From: Thioclava marina
GTDB taxonomy: Bacteria > Pseudomonadota > Alphaproteobacteria > Rhodobacterales > Rhodobacteraceae
Direction: 5' to 3'
DNA: 64,000 nucleotides
NCBI RefSeq assembly: GCF_002020135.1
Contig: NZ_MPZS01000002.1
Span: 372,001 to 436,000, forward strand
A program made the translations under genes and the position numbers. The notes below the pieces were generated by a model, which searched no databases, was not told where the DNA came from, and worked only from the letters and a program-made list of their open reading frames with translations. This document shows, one piece after another, positions 9,711-17,889 of the stretch. Position 1 is the stretch's first letter. The number at the start of each line of letters is the position of its first letter.

Positions 9711-10295
9711 CTAGAGCCTGCGGCGCATCACCTGCACCGAGCGGAAATCGAAGACGATCCGGGTCAGGGCGGAGCTGCGCCGTCCCGTCACCTCGAAGCC
9801 GAGCCTCTGGTAGAGCGCGCGGGCGCGCAGGTTCTCGTCGATCACGTCGAGGCAAAGCGCGTCATAGCCGCGCTCGCGCGCCTCGGCGACGAGGCTCTCG
9901 ATCAGCGCCGCGCCCACGCCTGTCCCGCGGCGATCCGGCCGCACCGCGATGCCGTCGACCATCATCACCTTCGGGGCGAGGTCATGGGCCAGAAGATGCA
10001 GGCAGGCCGCGCGCCAGAGCGCGCCAGACCAGCCATAGATCGCGACGAGATCGTCCCAGCAGCCCCCCACGAAAGAGCCACGCGGCGTGCGAAACCCCAC
10101 CACCCCGATCAGCTCGCCGCTCTCGTCAATCGCACTGATCACATGGCTTACCTCGATCACGCGCGCGATGAAGCGCAGCGCCTTTGGTTCGGGCCCCATC
10201 ACGCGGCCAAGCTTGCTGCCGAAGGCTTGCCAGTAAAGGCGGGCAGCCTCGGCGCGATGCTCGCCAGCAAGGCCGTGGCGCAGGGCGATGCTCAC
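9711..10295 (-). CDS. GNAT-family N-acetyltransferase
   Basis: A 194-residue acetyltransferase of unknown substrate. The acetyl-CoA binding motif A is VRPDRRGTGVGAALIESLV (about residues 121-139), preceded by the strand VMMVDGIA. The C-terminal motif B region is ENLRARALYQRLGFEVTGR. The chosen start is GTG at 10295, which overlaps the mobA stop as GTGA; upstream in-frame sequence belongs to the mobA region in another frame. Translational coupling to mobA does not by itself imply a molybdenum role. Confidence 0.85.
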   Translation of the reverse strand: MSIALRHGLAGEHRAEAARLYWQAFGSKLGRVMGPEPKALRFIARVIEVSHVISAIDESGELIGVVGFRTPRGSFVGGCWDDLVAIYGWSGALWRAACLHLLAHDLAPKVMMVDGIAVRPDRRGTGVGAALIESLVAEARERGYDALCLDVIDENLRARALYQRLGFEVTGRRSSALTRIVFDFRSVQVMRRRL

Positions 10296-10873
10296 GGCAT
10301 GCCTCTTGCGAGGATGAGCTCGGCCGCGCTCAGATCCTCGGGGGTATTGAGATTGGTGAAGGGATCGGGGGTGGCATCGAAGTCGATCTCGCGCGCGCCC
10401 TCGCAGGCCATGCGCAGGCGGCGTTCGCCCTGGGCGAAGAGGCTTTCGATCCGGGGACGCAGGCGCACCGGCCAGAGCGCCACGCTGGGATGGGCACGGC
10501 CTTGCGAGCAGGCAATGGCATGGCCCGCGCCCGAAAGCCGTGACACCAGATCGCCCGGCAGGAAGGGCGTATCGACCGGCACGCTCAGCACGGCCCTCGC
10601 GCCCTGCGCCTCGGCCCAGTAGAGTGCGCTCAGGACACCTGCGAGCGGCCCCTCGCCGCGCCGTGCGGGCGCGTCGGGCAGGACGGGGAACGGAGCAAAG
10701 CGCAGCGGGTCGCCATTGGCGGAGATCGCGAGTTGAGCCACCTGCGGCCCGATCCGCGCCGCGACATGGGCGAAGAGCGGCCGACCCGCAAGCGACACCA
10801 TCGCCTTGTCGACCCCGCCCATCCGACGCCCCTGCCCTCCGGCGAGGATCACTGCGACCACCTGACGATCCAC
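10292..10873 (-). CDS. mobA: Molybdenum cofactor guanylyltransferase MobA
   Basis: A 193-residue nucleotidyltransferase that adds GMP to Mo-molybdopterin to make the MGD form used by DMSO-reductase-family enzymes. It has the N-terminal GTP-binding signature LAGGQGRRMGGVDKA (about residues 10-24), the PVDTPFLP metal-site motif (about 98-105) and a terminal NLNTPEDL. The start is GTG. It differs from the MocA-like protein at 58213-58788, which should make the cytosine form. It is divergent from azlC. Confidence 0.93.
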   Translation of the reverse strand: MDRQVVAVILAGGQGRRMGGVDKAMVSLAGRPLFAHVAARIGPQVAQLAISANGDPLRFAPFPVLPDAPARRGEGPLAGVLSALYWAEAQGARAVLSVPVDTPFLPGDLVSRLSGAGHAIACSQGRAHPSVALWPVRLRPRIESLFAQGERRLRMACEGAREIDFDATPDPFTNLNTPEDLSAAELILARGMP

Positions 10874-10964
10874 CCTTGCGATTGCCTCCGTTACAATCTC
10901 GCGCTTTGCCTTTCCGCGCCGCCCCGCCTATCTGTCCCGCAACTGGGATCGGGAGGCAAGTATC

Positions 10965-11687
10965 ATGTCCGACAGCACCGCAATCAGGGACGCTTATTGG
11001 CGCGGAGTTCGCCACGGGCTGCCCTTCCTGCTCGTGATCGTGCCATTCGGGCTGTTGTTCGGCGTGGCCGCGACCAATGCGGGGCTCGATCTTGCGCAGG
11101 TGATGGGCTTTTCGATCATGGTGATCGCGGGGGCCGCGCAATTCACCGCGCTTCAGCTGATGGGCGATCATGCCCCGGTGGTGCTGGTGCTGGCGGCCTC
11201 TCTCGCGGTCAACCTGCGCATGGCGATGTATTCGGCGGCGCTGACCCCGCATCTGGGCAAGGCGAAGACCTGGCAGAAGGCGCTGGTGGCCTATTTCATG
11301 GTCGATCAGGCCTATGCGCTGGCGGCCAATGAATACGAGAGCCATCGCGAGATGAGCCGCGCCGAGAAGCTGGCCTATTACGCGGGCGTGTGCACCCCGG
11401 TCTGTCCGAACTGGTATGTCGCAACGCTTGTCGGCGCGCTGGTAGGCGCACAGATCCCGCCGGAATTCGCGCTCGATTTCGCCGTGCCGATCACCTTCCT
11501 CGCGATGATCGGCCCCGCGCTGCGCACGCTGGCCCATGTCGCGGCGGCGCTGGTCTCGGTGGTGGGGGCGCTCGCACTGAGCTTCCTCCCCTCGGGCGTG
11601 GGCCTCATGATCGCGGCGCTTGCGGCGATGGTGACGGGCGCACAAGTGGAGCTTTGGGTGGCGCGCAGAAAGGCGGTGCAAGGATGA
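10965..11687 (+). CDS. azlC: AzlC-family branched-chain amino acid exporter, large subunit
   Basis: A 240-residue inner-membrane protein. The hallmark opening is RHGLPFLLVIVPFGLLFGVAA (residues about 13-33); several further hydrophobic helices and the conserved AAQFTALQLMG segment near residue 59 follow. With the small AzlD partner it forms an exporter for branched-chain amino acids or analogues; the precise substrate is not known here. GGGAGG lies 8 bases before the ATG. Its stop overlaps the azlD start (ATGA). Confidence 0.9.
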   Translation: MSDSTAIRDAYWRGVRHGLPFLLVIVPFGLLFGVAATNAGLDLAQVMGFSIMVIAGAAQFTALQLMGDHAPVVLVLAASLAVNLRMAMYSAALTPHLGKAKTWQKALVAYFMVDQAYALAANEYESHREMSRAEKLAYYAGVCTPVCPNWYVATLVGALVGAQIPPEFALDFAVPITFLAMIGPALRTLAHVAAALVSVVGALALSFLPSGVGLMIAALAAMVTGAQVELWVARRKAVQG

Positions 11688-12016
11688 ACGGTTATTCGGA
11701 TGCGCTCGTCTGGGGGATTATCGCGGCGCTTGGCGTGGGCACCTTCTACCTGCGATTCTCGTTCCTTGGGTTCCTGGGCGACCGCCAACTGCCCGAATGG
11801 GCGCTGCGCTACCTGCGCTACACGCCCGTAGCCGTGTTGCCGGGGCTTGTGGCCCCGCTCGTGCTCTGGCCGTCGGGCACCGGCGGCGAGCCTGACCCGG
11901 CACGCCTGATCGCGGCGTTCGCGGCCCTCGGCGTGGGCATCATCACGCGCAACACGCTCTGGGCGATCTTGGGCGGGCTCGGCGCGCTCTACCTGTCGCT
12001 CTGGCTGGTGGGGTGA
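11684..12016 (+). CDS. azlD: AzlD-family small exporter subunit
   Basis: A 110-residue, almost wholly hydrophobic protein with about four transmembrane helices. It contains the family segment VGTFYLRFSFLGFLGDRQLP and the LRYTPVAVLPGLVAP motif. It starts inside the azlC stop codon (ATGA), so the two are made in step. Partner of AzlC. Confidence 0.9.
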   Translation: MNGYSDALVWGIIAALGVGTFYLRFSFLGFLGDRQLPEWALRYLRYTPVAVLPGLVAPLVLWPSGTGGEPDPARLIAAFAALGVGIITRNTLWAILGGLGALYLSLWLVG

Positions 12017-12341
12017 GCCGCGCTCTGCGCTGAAAGCGTGGAGCGGCGATTCCTGTGGCGCCACCGAAACGGCGAACGCGGATTGCGCAAGCGTTTCGCC
12101 GCGCGGTTCAACTGAAAGAAAACCTTAGAGACTTGGCGTCCACCGGGGGCAGCGCCCGATCGCCGGGTGGGCGCATCGCATTCTGGGGCGTCCAGTTGCT
12201 CCAGCCACATCCGCACAGCCTCGACCCACGCGCTGGCGTGGCCGCAGCGCCAGACCGAGGGGGCGGTCGGGCGCCACCCGGGCCGCTTCACGGCTGTTCC
12301 CGGCATGCCTCCCATGCCAAGGAGGCGGATCCCAGCAACAC
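12017..12341. other. Gene-free 325-bp spacer after azlD
   Basis: It contains a likely azlCD terminator hairpin (GGCGAACGC at 12071-12079 with GCGTTTCGCC at 12091-12100) and an isolated tail-like piece GGGGGCAGCGCCC near 12138 resembling the structured repeat family. A minus-strand open frame crosses the rest but has no start context or recognisable family; I do not call it a gene. Confidence 0.5.
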
Positions 12342-12374
12342 AAAAGAAAAGGCCGCGCCCGAAGGCACGGCCCT
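12342..12374 (-). terminator. rpmG intrinsic terminator
   Basis: On the minus strand the stem GGCCGTGCC / GGCGCGGCC (12364-12372 with 12351-12359) has a TTCG tetraloop and is followed by TTTTCTTTT. It lies 23 bases after the rpmG stop. Confidence 0.85.
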
Positions 12375-12396
12375 TATCCCGTCAAGTCAGGCGATC

Positions 12397-12564
12397 TTAC
12401 TTGATCTTGCCTTCCTTGTATTCGACGTGCTTGCGAACGACCGGATCGTATTTGTTCACGGTCATTTTTTCGGTCATGGTGCGGGCATTCTTCTTGGTCA
12501 CGTAGAAGTGCCCGGTGCCCGCCGTCGAGTTCAGACGGATCTTGATCGTCGTCGGCTTCGCCAT
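12397..12564 (-). CDS. rpmG: 50S ribosomal protein L33
   Basis: A 55-residue basic protein matching bacterial L33 over its full length: it begins [18 protein letters not shown] and ends [10 protein letters not shown]. It lacks the two CxxC pairs of zinc-binding L33 forms, as is usual in proteobacteria, so it is the zinc-independent type. It stands alone with its own promoter and terminator. Confidence 0.97.
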
Positions 12565-12622
12565 TGTCTATCTCCTAGCTCCGGGCACCGTTGCGCGCAC
12601 CCGCGGAATCCTTGAAGCCCGC

Positions 12623-12650
12623 CTTTTAGCGATGCGCCATGCGGAGTCAA
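12623..12650 (-). promoter_or_regulatory. rpmG promoter
   Basis: On the minus strand TTGACT (12645-12650) and TAAAAG (12623-12628) are separated by 16 bp, about 60 bases before the rpmG ATG. Confidence 0.5.
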
Positions 12651-12663
12651 CCGCGAAACCGGA

Positions 12664-12692
12664 CAGGGCGTTGAAATTTATTTCCCGCCCTG
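12664..12692 (-). terminator. Probable terminator of the DUF533 gene
   Basis: Perfect arms CAGGGCG (12664-12670) and CGCCCTG (12686-12692) lie 25 bases beyond the stop of the minus-strand gene. The loop is AT-rich and there is no clear T-tract. Confidence 0.4.
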
Positions 12693-12716
12693 CCGGAATG
12701 GCCCGAACCGCCGCGC

Positions 12717-13427
12717 TCAGACGAGCGGCTTGCCCATCGCCTCGTGGATTTGCGCGACCTTGGCGGTCTCGAGCCCCAGCGCGGCGGCGAGGTTCGCGAG
12801 ATATTGCTTCTCGGCCTCGGTATCGACGGTGATCGGCATGAGCGCCGCCGAGTAGACCTGCGCCTTCATGTGATCGGCGGTGGCGGCGGCCAGCGCGGTC
12901 ACATCGACATCGGCCTCAAGCTCGGATTTGACGAAGGCGATTTCCTCATCGGAGGCATCGTTGAGATGATCGAGAATGGTCTGGCGCTCGCTTTCGTCGA
13001 TTTCGCCGTCGGCCTTGGCCGCCTGGATCATCGCGCGGATCATCAGCTTGGCCTGATCCTCCATCATCGTATTGACTGGAGTGCCCGCGGTCACCGCGCT
13101 CAGCATGTCCGAGATCCCGCTCGCACCGGTCTTTGCAGCCCCCGTCATCGCCCCGATCAGGGCGCCGAGGCCCGCCTGGGTCGCGTCGGTCGCCGAAGCC
13201 GCCTGGTTGCCGAACTGTGTGAACATGCCGCGGACGGTCTCCTTGCCGCCGGGCATGCCCATCTTCTCGGCCCAGTCGCCCATCTGGTCGGCCACGCCGC
13301 CGGGTTCGCCCGCCTTGCCGAGCGCGTCCTTCATCCCGTCGAGGCCGCCCATCTTGTTGAATTTCTCCACGCCCTTCGCGGCGGCAAAGCCGACCGCAAG
13401 AGTGGCCAAGGTCTTCACGAAGCTCAT
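12717..13427 (-). CDS. DUF533 / YebE-like tellurite-resistance TerB-fold protein
   Basis: A 236-residue protein. An N-terminal hydrophobic, Gly/Ala-rich region (about residues 1-25) is followed by a flexible Gly-rich linker and a C-terminal TerB-like helical domain (about 115-230). That domain contains MIRAMIQAAKADGEIDESERQ, the typical acidic metal-binding-like loop of the TerB fold. Membership in DUF533 (YebE) is clear, but no member has a settled function; a link to envelope stress is suspected in enterobacteria. Apparently monocistronic. Confidence 0.85.
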   Translation of the reverse strand: MSFVKTLATLAVGFAAAKGVEKFNKMGGLDGMKDALGKAGEPGGVADQMGDWAEKMGMPGGKETVRGMFTQFGNQAASATDATQAGLGALIGAMTGAAKTGASGISDMLSAVTAGTPVNTMMEDQAKLMIRAMIQAAKADGEIDESERQTILDHLNDASDEEIAFVKSELEADVDVTALAAATADHMKAQVYSAALMPITVDTEAEKQYLANLAAALGLETAKVAQIHEAMGKPLV

Positions 13428-13507
13428 TGCATTCCCCCGTGTTAAGTTACGTCCGGGTCAGCTTTGCGCGACTCGTCCGCTTTGACCAGAGAAATTTGGG
13501 GGGAATA

Positions 13508-13891
13508 TCAAAGCCCCTCGATCACCTCGGCAAGCATCTGGCGCACATGGCTCGCAACGTCGGTGAGATCTTCGTTCTCGATCGCCAGCATCGAGGCGAC
13601 CGGATCGACCGCCGAAACCTCGACGCCCGCATCCGTCTCGCGCAAGATCACGTTGCACGGCAGCATCACGCCGATCTTCGGCACATGGCTGATCGCCTCG
13701 AATGCGAGCTTGGGATTGCAGGCCCCGAGGATCTTGTAGCGCGGCATATCCTTGTCGAGCTTGGCCTTCATCGTCGCCGAGACATTGACCTCGGTGAGCA
13801 CGCCGAAGCCCTTGGCGGCCAGCGCTTCGCGAACCTTCGCCTCCACCGCGTCGAAATCGCCGTTCATCGTTTTGTCGATCGTGTAGCCCAT
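13508..13891 (-). CDS. DUF302 domain-containing protein
   Basis: A 127-residue protein consisting of one DUF302 domain. The conserved parts are visible: FDAVEAKVREALAAKGFGVLTEV near the start, YKILGACNPKLAFEA near residue 60 and GVMLPCNVILRE near residue 80. The function of the family is unknown. The ATG at 13891 has a GAGGAG site 8 bases upstream; a TTG two codons earlier is a poorer start. It stands between the DUF533 gene and rnpB. Confidence 0.85.
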   Translation of the reverse strand: MGYTIDKTMNGDFDAVEAKVREALAAKGFGVLTEVNVSATMKAKLDKDMPRYKILGACNPKLAFEAISHVPKIGVMLPCNVILRETDAGVEVSAVDPVASMLAIENEDLTDVASHVRQMLAEVIEGL

Positions 13892-14074
13892 AGCCAAAAC
13901 TCCTCTCCTGTCTTCACACCTCGTGCACCGAAGAGTGGGTGCGCCATCGCAAAAGGCAAGTCACGATGACGCCGGCGGATTGTGCGCGGCGCGTCGAAGC
14001 TATGGCCCAGCCGAGGTTCCTGCCGTCGCGGCGCGCGCCCGGCTAAGCCGGGTTCATGTCACTAAGCGAAATTT

Positions 14075-14487
14075 GCGCGGATGGCCTGTAAGCCGGATTC
14101 TGTCCCGGGGCTTGCGCCCCATGGATGACCATTCCTCTCGCCCTGCGATTGCTCACAGGGTCCAGCCGCCAACCCGGACCGCTCGGGGCGAAGCTCCCCT
14201 GCCGTCCCCCGTTGCCGGGCGCGGCGCGCGATCCCTATTCGGCGTTGCTCCCGGTGGGGCTTGCCGTGCCGGTCCTGTTGCCAGTCCCGCGGTGGGCTCT
14301 TACCCCACCGTTTCACCCTTACCCTGCCGGAGCAGGGCGGTTTCATTTCTGTGGCGCTTTCCGTCGGGTTCCCCCGCCCGGGCGTTACCCGGCACCGTCG
14401 CTTCATGGAGTCCGGACTTTCCTCGGGCCCCCGACTACCCGCTGGACGCGGGGTTACGGGCGCTCGCGGTCATCCGGCCATCCGCGC
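14075..14487 (-). ncRNA. rnpB: RNase P RNA (class A)
   Basis: On the minus strand the 5' part contains the universal GAGGAAAGTCCGGACTCC block (14407-14424). The 3' part contains AGAATCCGGCTTACAGGCC (about 14083-14101). The ends pair as helix P1: GCGCGGATGGCC at 14487-14476 with GGCCATCCGCGC at 14086-14075. The length is about 413 nt, normal for alphaproteobacteria. It is the catalytic RNA that trims tRNA 5' ends. Confidence 0.96.
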
Positions 14488-14494
14488 GGGTCAG

Positions 14495-14523
14495 CAGATA
14501 GGCAATCGCGCGCGAGGCGTCAA
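14495..14523 (-). promoter_or_regulatory. rnpB promoter
   Basis: On the minus strand TTGACG (14518-14523) and TATCTG (14495-14500) are exactly 17 bp apart. The expected start, about 7 bases past the -10, coincides with the predicted 5' end of the RNA near 14487. Confidence 0.75.
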
Positions 14524-14531
14524 TCGCGCTC

Positions 14532-15740
14532 TTATTCGGCCGCCTGCGCCGTTCCCCGTCCGGTGCCGCGCAGGAGAAGCGCGATCGCGATCAGGCAAAG
14601 CGTCGCCACGATCCCCGCAAAGCCGAGACTGGTCGCGCGCAGCCCGAACTCGGCGCTCGCCAGCCCCACCCCCACCACCGGCAGCGAGATCGCGACATAG
14701 GCCACGGTGAAGAAGGTCGAGGTGACGCCCGCGCGCTCGGTCTCCGGGGCCGCCTGCGCGACATTTCCCAGCCCCGCGCGCAGCCCGATCCCATGACCGA
14801 AGCCCGCCACCATGGCACCCAGAAAGATCAGCCACAAAAGCGCCAGCCCAAGCCCCGCAGCAAGGATCACGACCCCGCAAAACAGGATCGAAACTCCGAT
14901 CGGCAACCGGCGTCCCGAGGGCAAAAGCCCCAGCGCCAGCTGCCCCACAACCGAGGAGATCAGCAAGGAGGCCACGTCGAGCCCGATCAGAAAGGGGCTG
15001 TGTCGGCCCAGAATCTCTCCCAGATAAGCGGGCGAGACGGCGGTGAAGAATCCCGCCACCATGAAGCCCGCGAAGGCGGCGATCGCAGCGGGAACGAAGA
15101 CCGGCACGACCTCGCGCGGCAGGCTCAGGCGCTGGAATTGCAGGCGCGGTCGCGAAGGAATGTGCACGGTTTCGGGGGCCGCGAGGATCAACAGCACCGC
15201 GGTTCCCGCCAGCGCGAGATGGGAAAGATAGGGCGCAGCAAGCGGCCCGGGCAGGAGAGCCACCATCGAGGCGGCGAAAAGCGGCCCGACCCCCAGCCCG
15301 CCCAGATTGGCGGCAATGGCCGCAAACGTGCCCGCCTCGCGCAGCCGCGGCCCGGCCAGCTCGATCACCGCGACCGTTGCCGCCCCGGTATAGATCCCGG
15401 CCGAGAGCCCCGACACGAACCGCCCCGCCAGTAGCCATCCCAATCCCTGCGCCTGCCAGAAGATCAGATCGCTCGCGCCCGCGCAGATCAGCCCCAGGAG
15501 CAGCATCGGCCGCCGCCCGATCTGGTCCGACCATCGCCCCATCGCCAGAAGCGCGGTGATCACGCCGCCCGCATAGACCGCGAAGATCACCGTGATGATC
15601 ACCTCGGAGAAGCCGAATTCCTGCCGGTAGAGCGGATAGAGCACCGTGGGCATCGTCGTGCCCAGCATCACCGTCAGAAAGGCGAAGACCGCCCCGGCAA
15701 GCCCCAGCAGGCGGCGGGGGGACGTCATCTCGGCCATCAT
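14532..15740 (-). CDS. MFS transporter
   Basis: A 402-residue inner-membrane carrier of the major facilitator superfamily with about 12 hydrophobic helices. The loop 2-3 signature GRWSDQIGRRPMLLLG is present at about residues 68-83, and the family-type LGTTMPTVLYPLYRQEFGFS occurs in the first helices, as in drug/metabolite exporters. The substrate is unknown. Good GGAGAG before tandem ATG codons at 15740 and 15737. The gene ends 9 bases before the rnpB promoter. Confidence 0.88.
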   Translation of the reverse strand: MMAEMTSPRRLLGLAGAVFAFLTVMLGTTMPTVLYPLYRQEFGFSEVIITVIFAVYAGGVITALLAMGRWSDQIGRRPMLLLGLICAGASDLIFWQAQGLGWLLAGRFVSGLSAGIYTGAATVAVIELAGPRLREAGTFAAIAANLGGLGVGPLFAASMVALLPGPLAAPYLSHLALAGTAVLLILAAPETVHIPSRPRLQFQRLSLPREVVPVFVPAAIAAFAGFMVAGFFTAVSPAYLGEILGRHSPFLIGLDVASLLISSVVGQLALGLLPSGRRLPIGVSILFCGVVILAAGLGLALLWLIFLGAMVAGFGHGIGLRAGLGNVAQAAPETERAGVTSTFFTVAYVAISLPVVGVGLASAEFGLRATSLGFAGIVATLCLIAIALLLRGTGRGTAQAAE

Positions 15741-15934
15741 CTCTCTCCTGTCGTCGTTGCATCGATACGCGACCCGGCTCGACGCGGCCCGACCCGGCCA
15801 TGACCAATTGCCGCGCAGATGCGGACCGCCAATTCACGACTGCGTGAAGGACCAATGGGTGAGAGCGCGCTTTTTCTTGATTTTCGCCCGAGTCGGGCCG
15901 AGGCTGGAAATCCATAATGTGAAAGGGAGATCAC

Positions 15935-16369
15935 ATGCACAAGGGAGGAACCCGCCTCGGGCTGGCGCTCGCGGCGGCCGTTTGGGCGATGCCGGCCCTC
16001 GCGACCGAGAATATCGCGATCCAGGTCAACAGCAGCGATCCGCAGGTGATGAACATGGCGCTCAACAACGCGCTGAACCTCATCGAGTACTACAAGGAAC
16101 AGGGCGAGGAGGTGAATATCGAGCTCGTGACCTACGGGCCCGGCCTCAACATGCTACGCTCGGACACCTCGCCGGTGAAAGCCCGGATCGAGGACATCGC
16201 GATGACCGAACAGCCGATTCATTTCCGTGCCTGCGCCAACACGATCGCGGGAATGACCAAGAAACAGGGGGTCGCCCCGCCCATGCTCGAAGAGGCCGAG
16301 GTGGTCCCCTCGGGCGCGGCCTATCTCGTCGAGCTGCAAAAACAGGGCTACAGCTACATCAAACCCTGA
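15935..16369 (+). CDS. Periplasmic DsrE-family protein
   Basis: A 144-residue protein with a signal peptide (cleavage likely after ALA-T near residue 23) followed by a DsrE/DsrF-like Rossmann-type domain. Its visible blocks are AIQVNSSDPQVMNMALNNALN, NIELVTYGPGLNMLR and a lone Cys in FRACANTIAGM (about residue 94), the position of the reactive cysteine in this family. Exported DsrE-like proteins are found near sulfur-oxidation genes, but none are seen here. AAGGGAGA lies before the ATG. Confidence 0.82.
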   Translation: MHKGGTRLGLALAAAVWAMPALATENIAIQVNSSDPQVMNMALNNALNLIEYYKEQGEEVNIELVTYGPGLNMLRSDTSPVKARIEDIAMTEQPIHFRACANTIAGMTKKQGVAPPMLEEAEVVPSGAAYLVELQKQGYSYIKP

Positions 16370-16375
16370 GGCAGG

Positions 16376-16515
16376 CAGGGGGCGCCGCCCCCTCGCGCTT
16401 ACGCGCTCACCCCCGGGATATTTGAACCAATTCGAAGAGCGAACAGGATCGGCCCTTCTTCTTGACGAAAATATCTCGGGGGTGAATTTGCGCAGCAAAG
16501 AGGGGGCAGCGCCCC
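16376..16515. repeat. Structured intergenic repeat, paired copy C
   Basis: Two facing half-units between convergent genes. The left half (minus strand) has AAATATCCCGGGGGTGA, hairpin GCGC-GTAA-GCGC and tail GGGGGCGGCGCCCC. The right half (plus strand) has AAATATCTCGGGGGTGA, hairpin TTGC-GCA-GCAA and tail GGGGGCAGCGCCCC. The hairpin arms differ in sequence but pair perfectly in both. Confidence 0.8.
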
Positions 16516-17202
16516 CTAGCTCGCGCGCCACACCCCTCCGTCATCGCCGAAACGCAGCGCGAGATCGGCCACGAGTGCCATGTCGCGTGCGTCGAGCGGG
16601 CCGTCATAAGAGGAGCGGAACCGCAGGCGGAAAGCGGGCAGGAGCACCGAGATCGGGGCCTCGGGATAGCCGAAGCTCTGGGCGAGGGCGCAGAAAGTCT
16701 CGGTGTCGGGTGCCGGGGCGTTGCGGGGCTCGGGCCAGATCGCAAACCCCTGGCGCGCCAGTCGCAGCCAGTCGAAGCGCGGGCCCGGGTCGATCTTGCG
16801 GCCCGGGGCGAAATCGGAATGTCCCAGCACGTTTTCCGGCGGGATCGCCCAGCGTGCCATGATCTGCGGCAAGAGGCGCTCCAGCGCGGCCATCTGCGGC
16901 TCGGTGAACGGCCGGTCGCCCATATTGTCGAGCTCGATCCCGATCGACCGCGAATTCACGTCATCCTGCCCCCGCCAGCTACCCAGGCCCGCATGCCAGG
17001 CGCGCATCTCTTCGGGGACGAGCTGCTCGGTCTGGCCGTCCTCTCCGATCAGCCAATGAGCAGAGACCTCGGCCTCGGGCAGGCAGAGGCGCGTGCGAGC
17101 GGCGGCGCAGCTCGACATAGCGGTGTAATGGATCACGATCAGTTCGGGGACCGCGCCATCACGGCGCGGGCCGAAATTGGGCGAGGGCCAGCCGGCGCTC
17201 AC
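16516..17202 (-). CDS. N-acetylmuramoyl-L-alanine amidase (AmiD/AmpD-like)
   Basis: A 228-residue Amidase_2 (type 2, zinc) protein. The first zinc His is in VIHYTAM (about residue 25), RAWHAG lies near 68-73, and the second ligand with the conserved acidic residues is in GHSDFAPGRKIDPG (about 127-140). It cleaves the amide between muramic acid and L-alanine in peptidoglycan fragments. No signal peptide is visible, which favours a cytosolic AmpD-type role in recycling. The start is GTG at 17202 and overlaps the stop of the lipoprotein gene (GTGA). Confidence 0.88.
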   Translation of the reverse strand: MSAGWPSPNFGPRRDGAVPELIVIHYTAMSSCAAARTRLCLPEAEVSAHWLIGEDGQTEQLVPEEMRAWHAGLGSWRGQDDVNSRSIGIELDNMGDRPFTEPQMAALERLLPQIMARWAIPPENVLGHSDFAPGRKIDPGPRFDWLRLARQGFAIWPEPRNAPAPDTETFCALAQSFGYPEAPISVLLPAFRLRFRSSYDGPLDARDMALVADLALRFGDDGGVWRAS

Positions 17203-17888
17203 TGACGCGCGGCTTGGAAGGGCGTCGGATCCCAGTCGCAGGCGAATCCGTCTCCATCGGGATCGAGATTGAGCTTATCGCGCTCGGGACCGCCTGCCGC
17301 GAGGAAGGCAAGCTGCGCCTGATCGGCCGAGACATATTTGGCGCAGGCCTTCTCGGTCGAGGTCAGATGCATCCCGCCGCGCTTGTAGACGGACTGGCCG
17401 GGACGGTTATTCACCGACAGCGCATAGGCCGCGAGGTTCGGCCCGGAGCTGTCCTGCGTCGCGATCGGTTGCTGGACGACGGGCGCGGGTGCGACGGGTG
17501 CGGGCGGCGTGCCCGCAGGCGCGGTCTGTTGCAGCGCCTGCATCGCTTCGGCGCCGATCGTCGCGCCGGAATTCGTGTCGCCCGGCATTGGCGGGGCGGG
17601 AACCGCAGGGTTCGAACCCACCGTGCCATCGGCATTGATCGTGGGCGCCGAGAGCGCATCGGTCGTGCCGGGCAGTGCCGTGCCGGTCGCATTGAGCGGT
17701 GCGCCGGGCGGCGAGGGATCGGGCAGTGCACCCGGCGCTGCGGGCATCACGTTTTGCGCCGCGGGCGGCAAAATGGGCTGGCCGCGCAATTCGGCCTCGC
17801 GACGGGCAGCGGGACCGCTGTCGGGGACCGTGGAGATACAGCCCGACAGGGCGAGAACACCACCGAGGATCGCGAGCGCCTGTTTCAT
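17199..17888 (-). CDS. Lipoprotein with C-terminal Excalibur-like calcium-binding motif
   Basis: A 229-residue protein. A signal peptide with lipobox LSGC (Cys at residue 17) is followed by a long low-complexity region rich in Pro, Ala and Thr (about 25-150) and a compact C-terminal domain. That domain has CAKYVSADQAQLAFLAAGGP and ends in DPDGDGFACDWDP, which fits the DxDxDGxxC pattern of Excalibur domains. It starts 1 base after the gatA stop and overlaps the amidase start by 4 bases. The linker would span the periplasm. Function unknown; context with an amidase hints at the cell wall. Confidence 0.78.
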   Translation of the reverse strand: MKQALAILGGVLALSGCISTVPDSGPAARREAELRGQPILPPAAQNVMPAAPGALPDPSPPGAPLNATGTALPGTTDALSAPTINADGTVGSNPAVPAPPMPGDTNSGATIGAEAMQALQQTAPAGTPPAPVAPAPVVQQPIATQDSSGPNLAAYALSVNNRPGQSVYKRGGMHLTSTEKACAKYVSADQAQLAFLAAGGPERDKLNLDPDGDGFACDWDPTPFQAARQ

Positions 17889-17889
17889 C

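Noticed and set aside
10296-11681. N-terminal extension of the acetyltransferase frame through mobA and azlC
   Set aside because: The extra residues are mobA and azlC read in a wrong frame or strand. The GTG at 10295 coupled to the mobA stop explains the gene fully.
11989-12315. Minus-strand open frame after azlD
   Set aside because: It overlaps the azlD end, has no ribosome site and no recognisable domain; the region contains a terminator hairpin and repeat-like sequence.
14075-14487. Several open frames across the rnpB region
   Set aside because: The conserved RNase P RNA blocks and P1 pairing account for this sequence; the frames have no protein-like features.
17603-17625. GGGTTCGAACCC, resembling a tRNA T-arm
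   Set aside because: It lies inside the Pro/Ala-rich lipoprotein gene, and no acceptor stem, anticodon arm or D-arm can be drawn around it.
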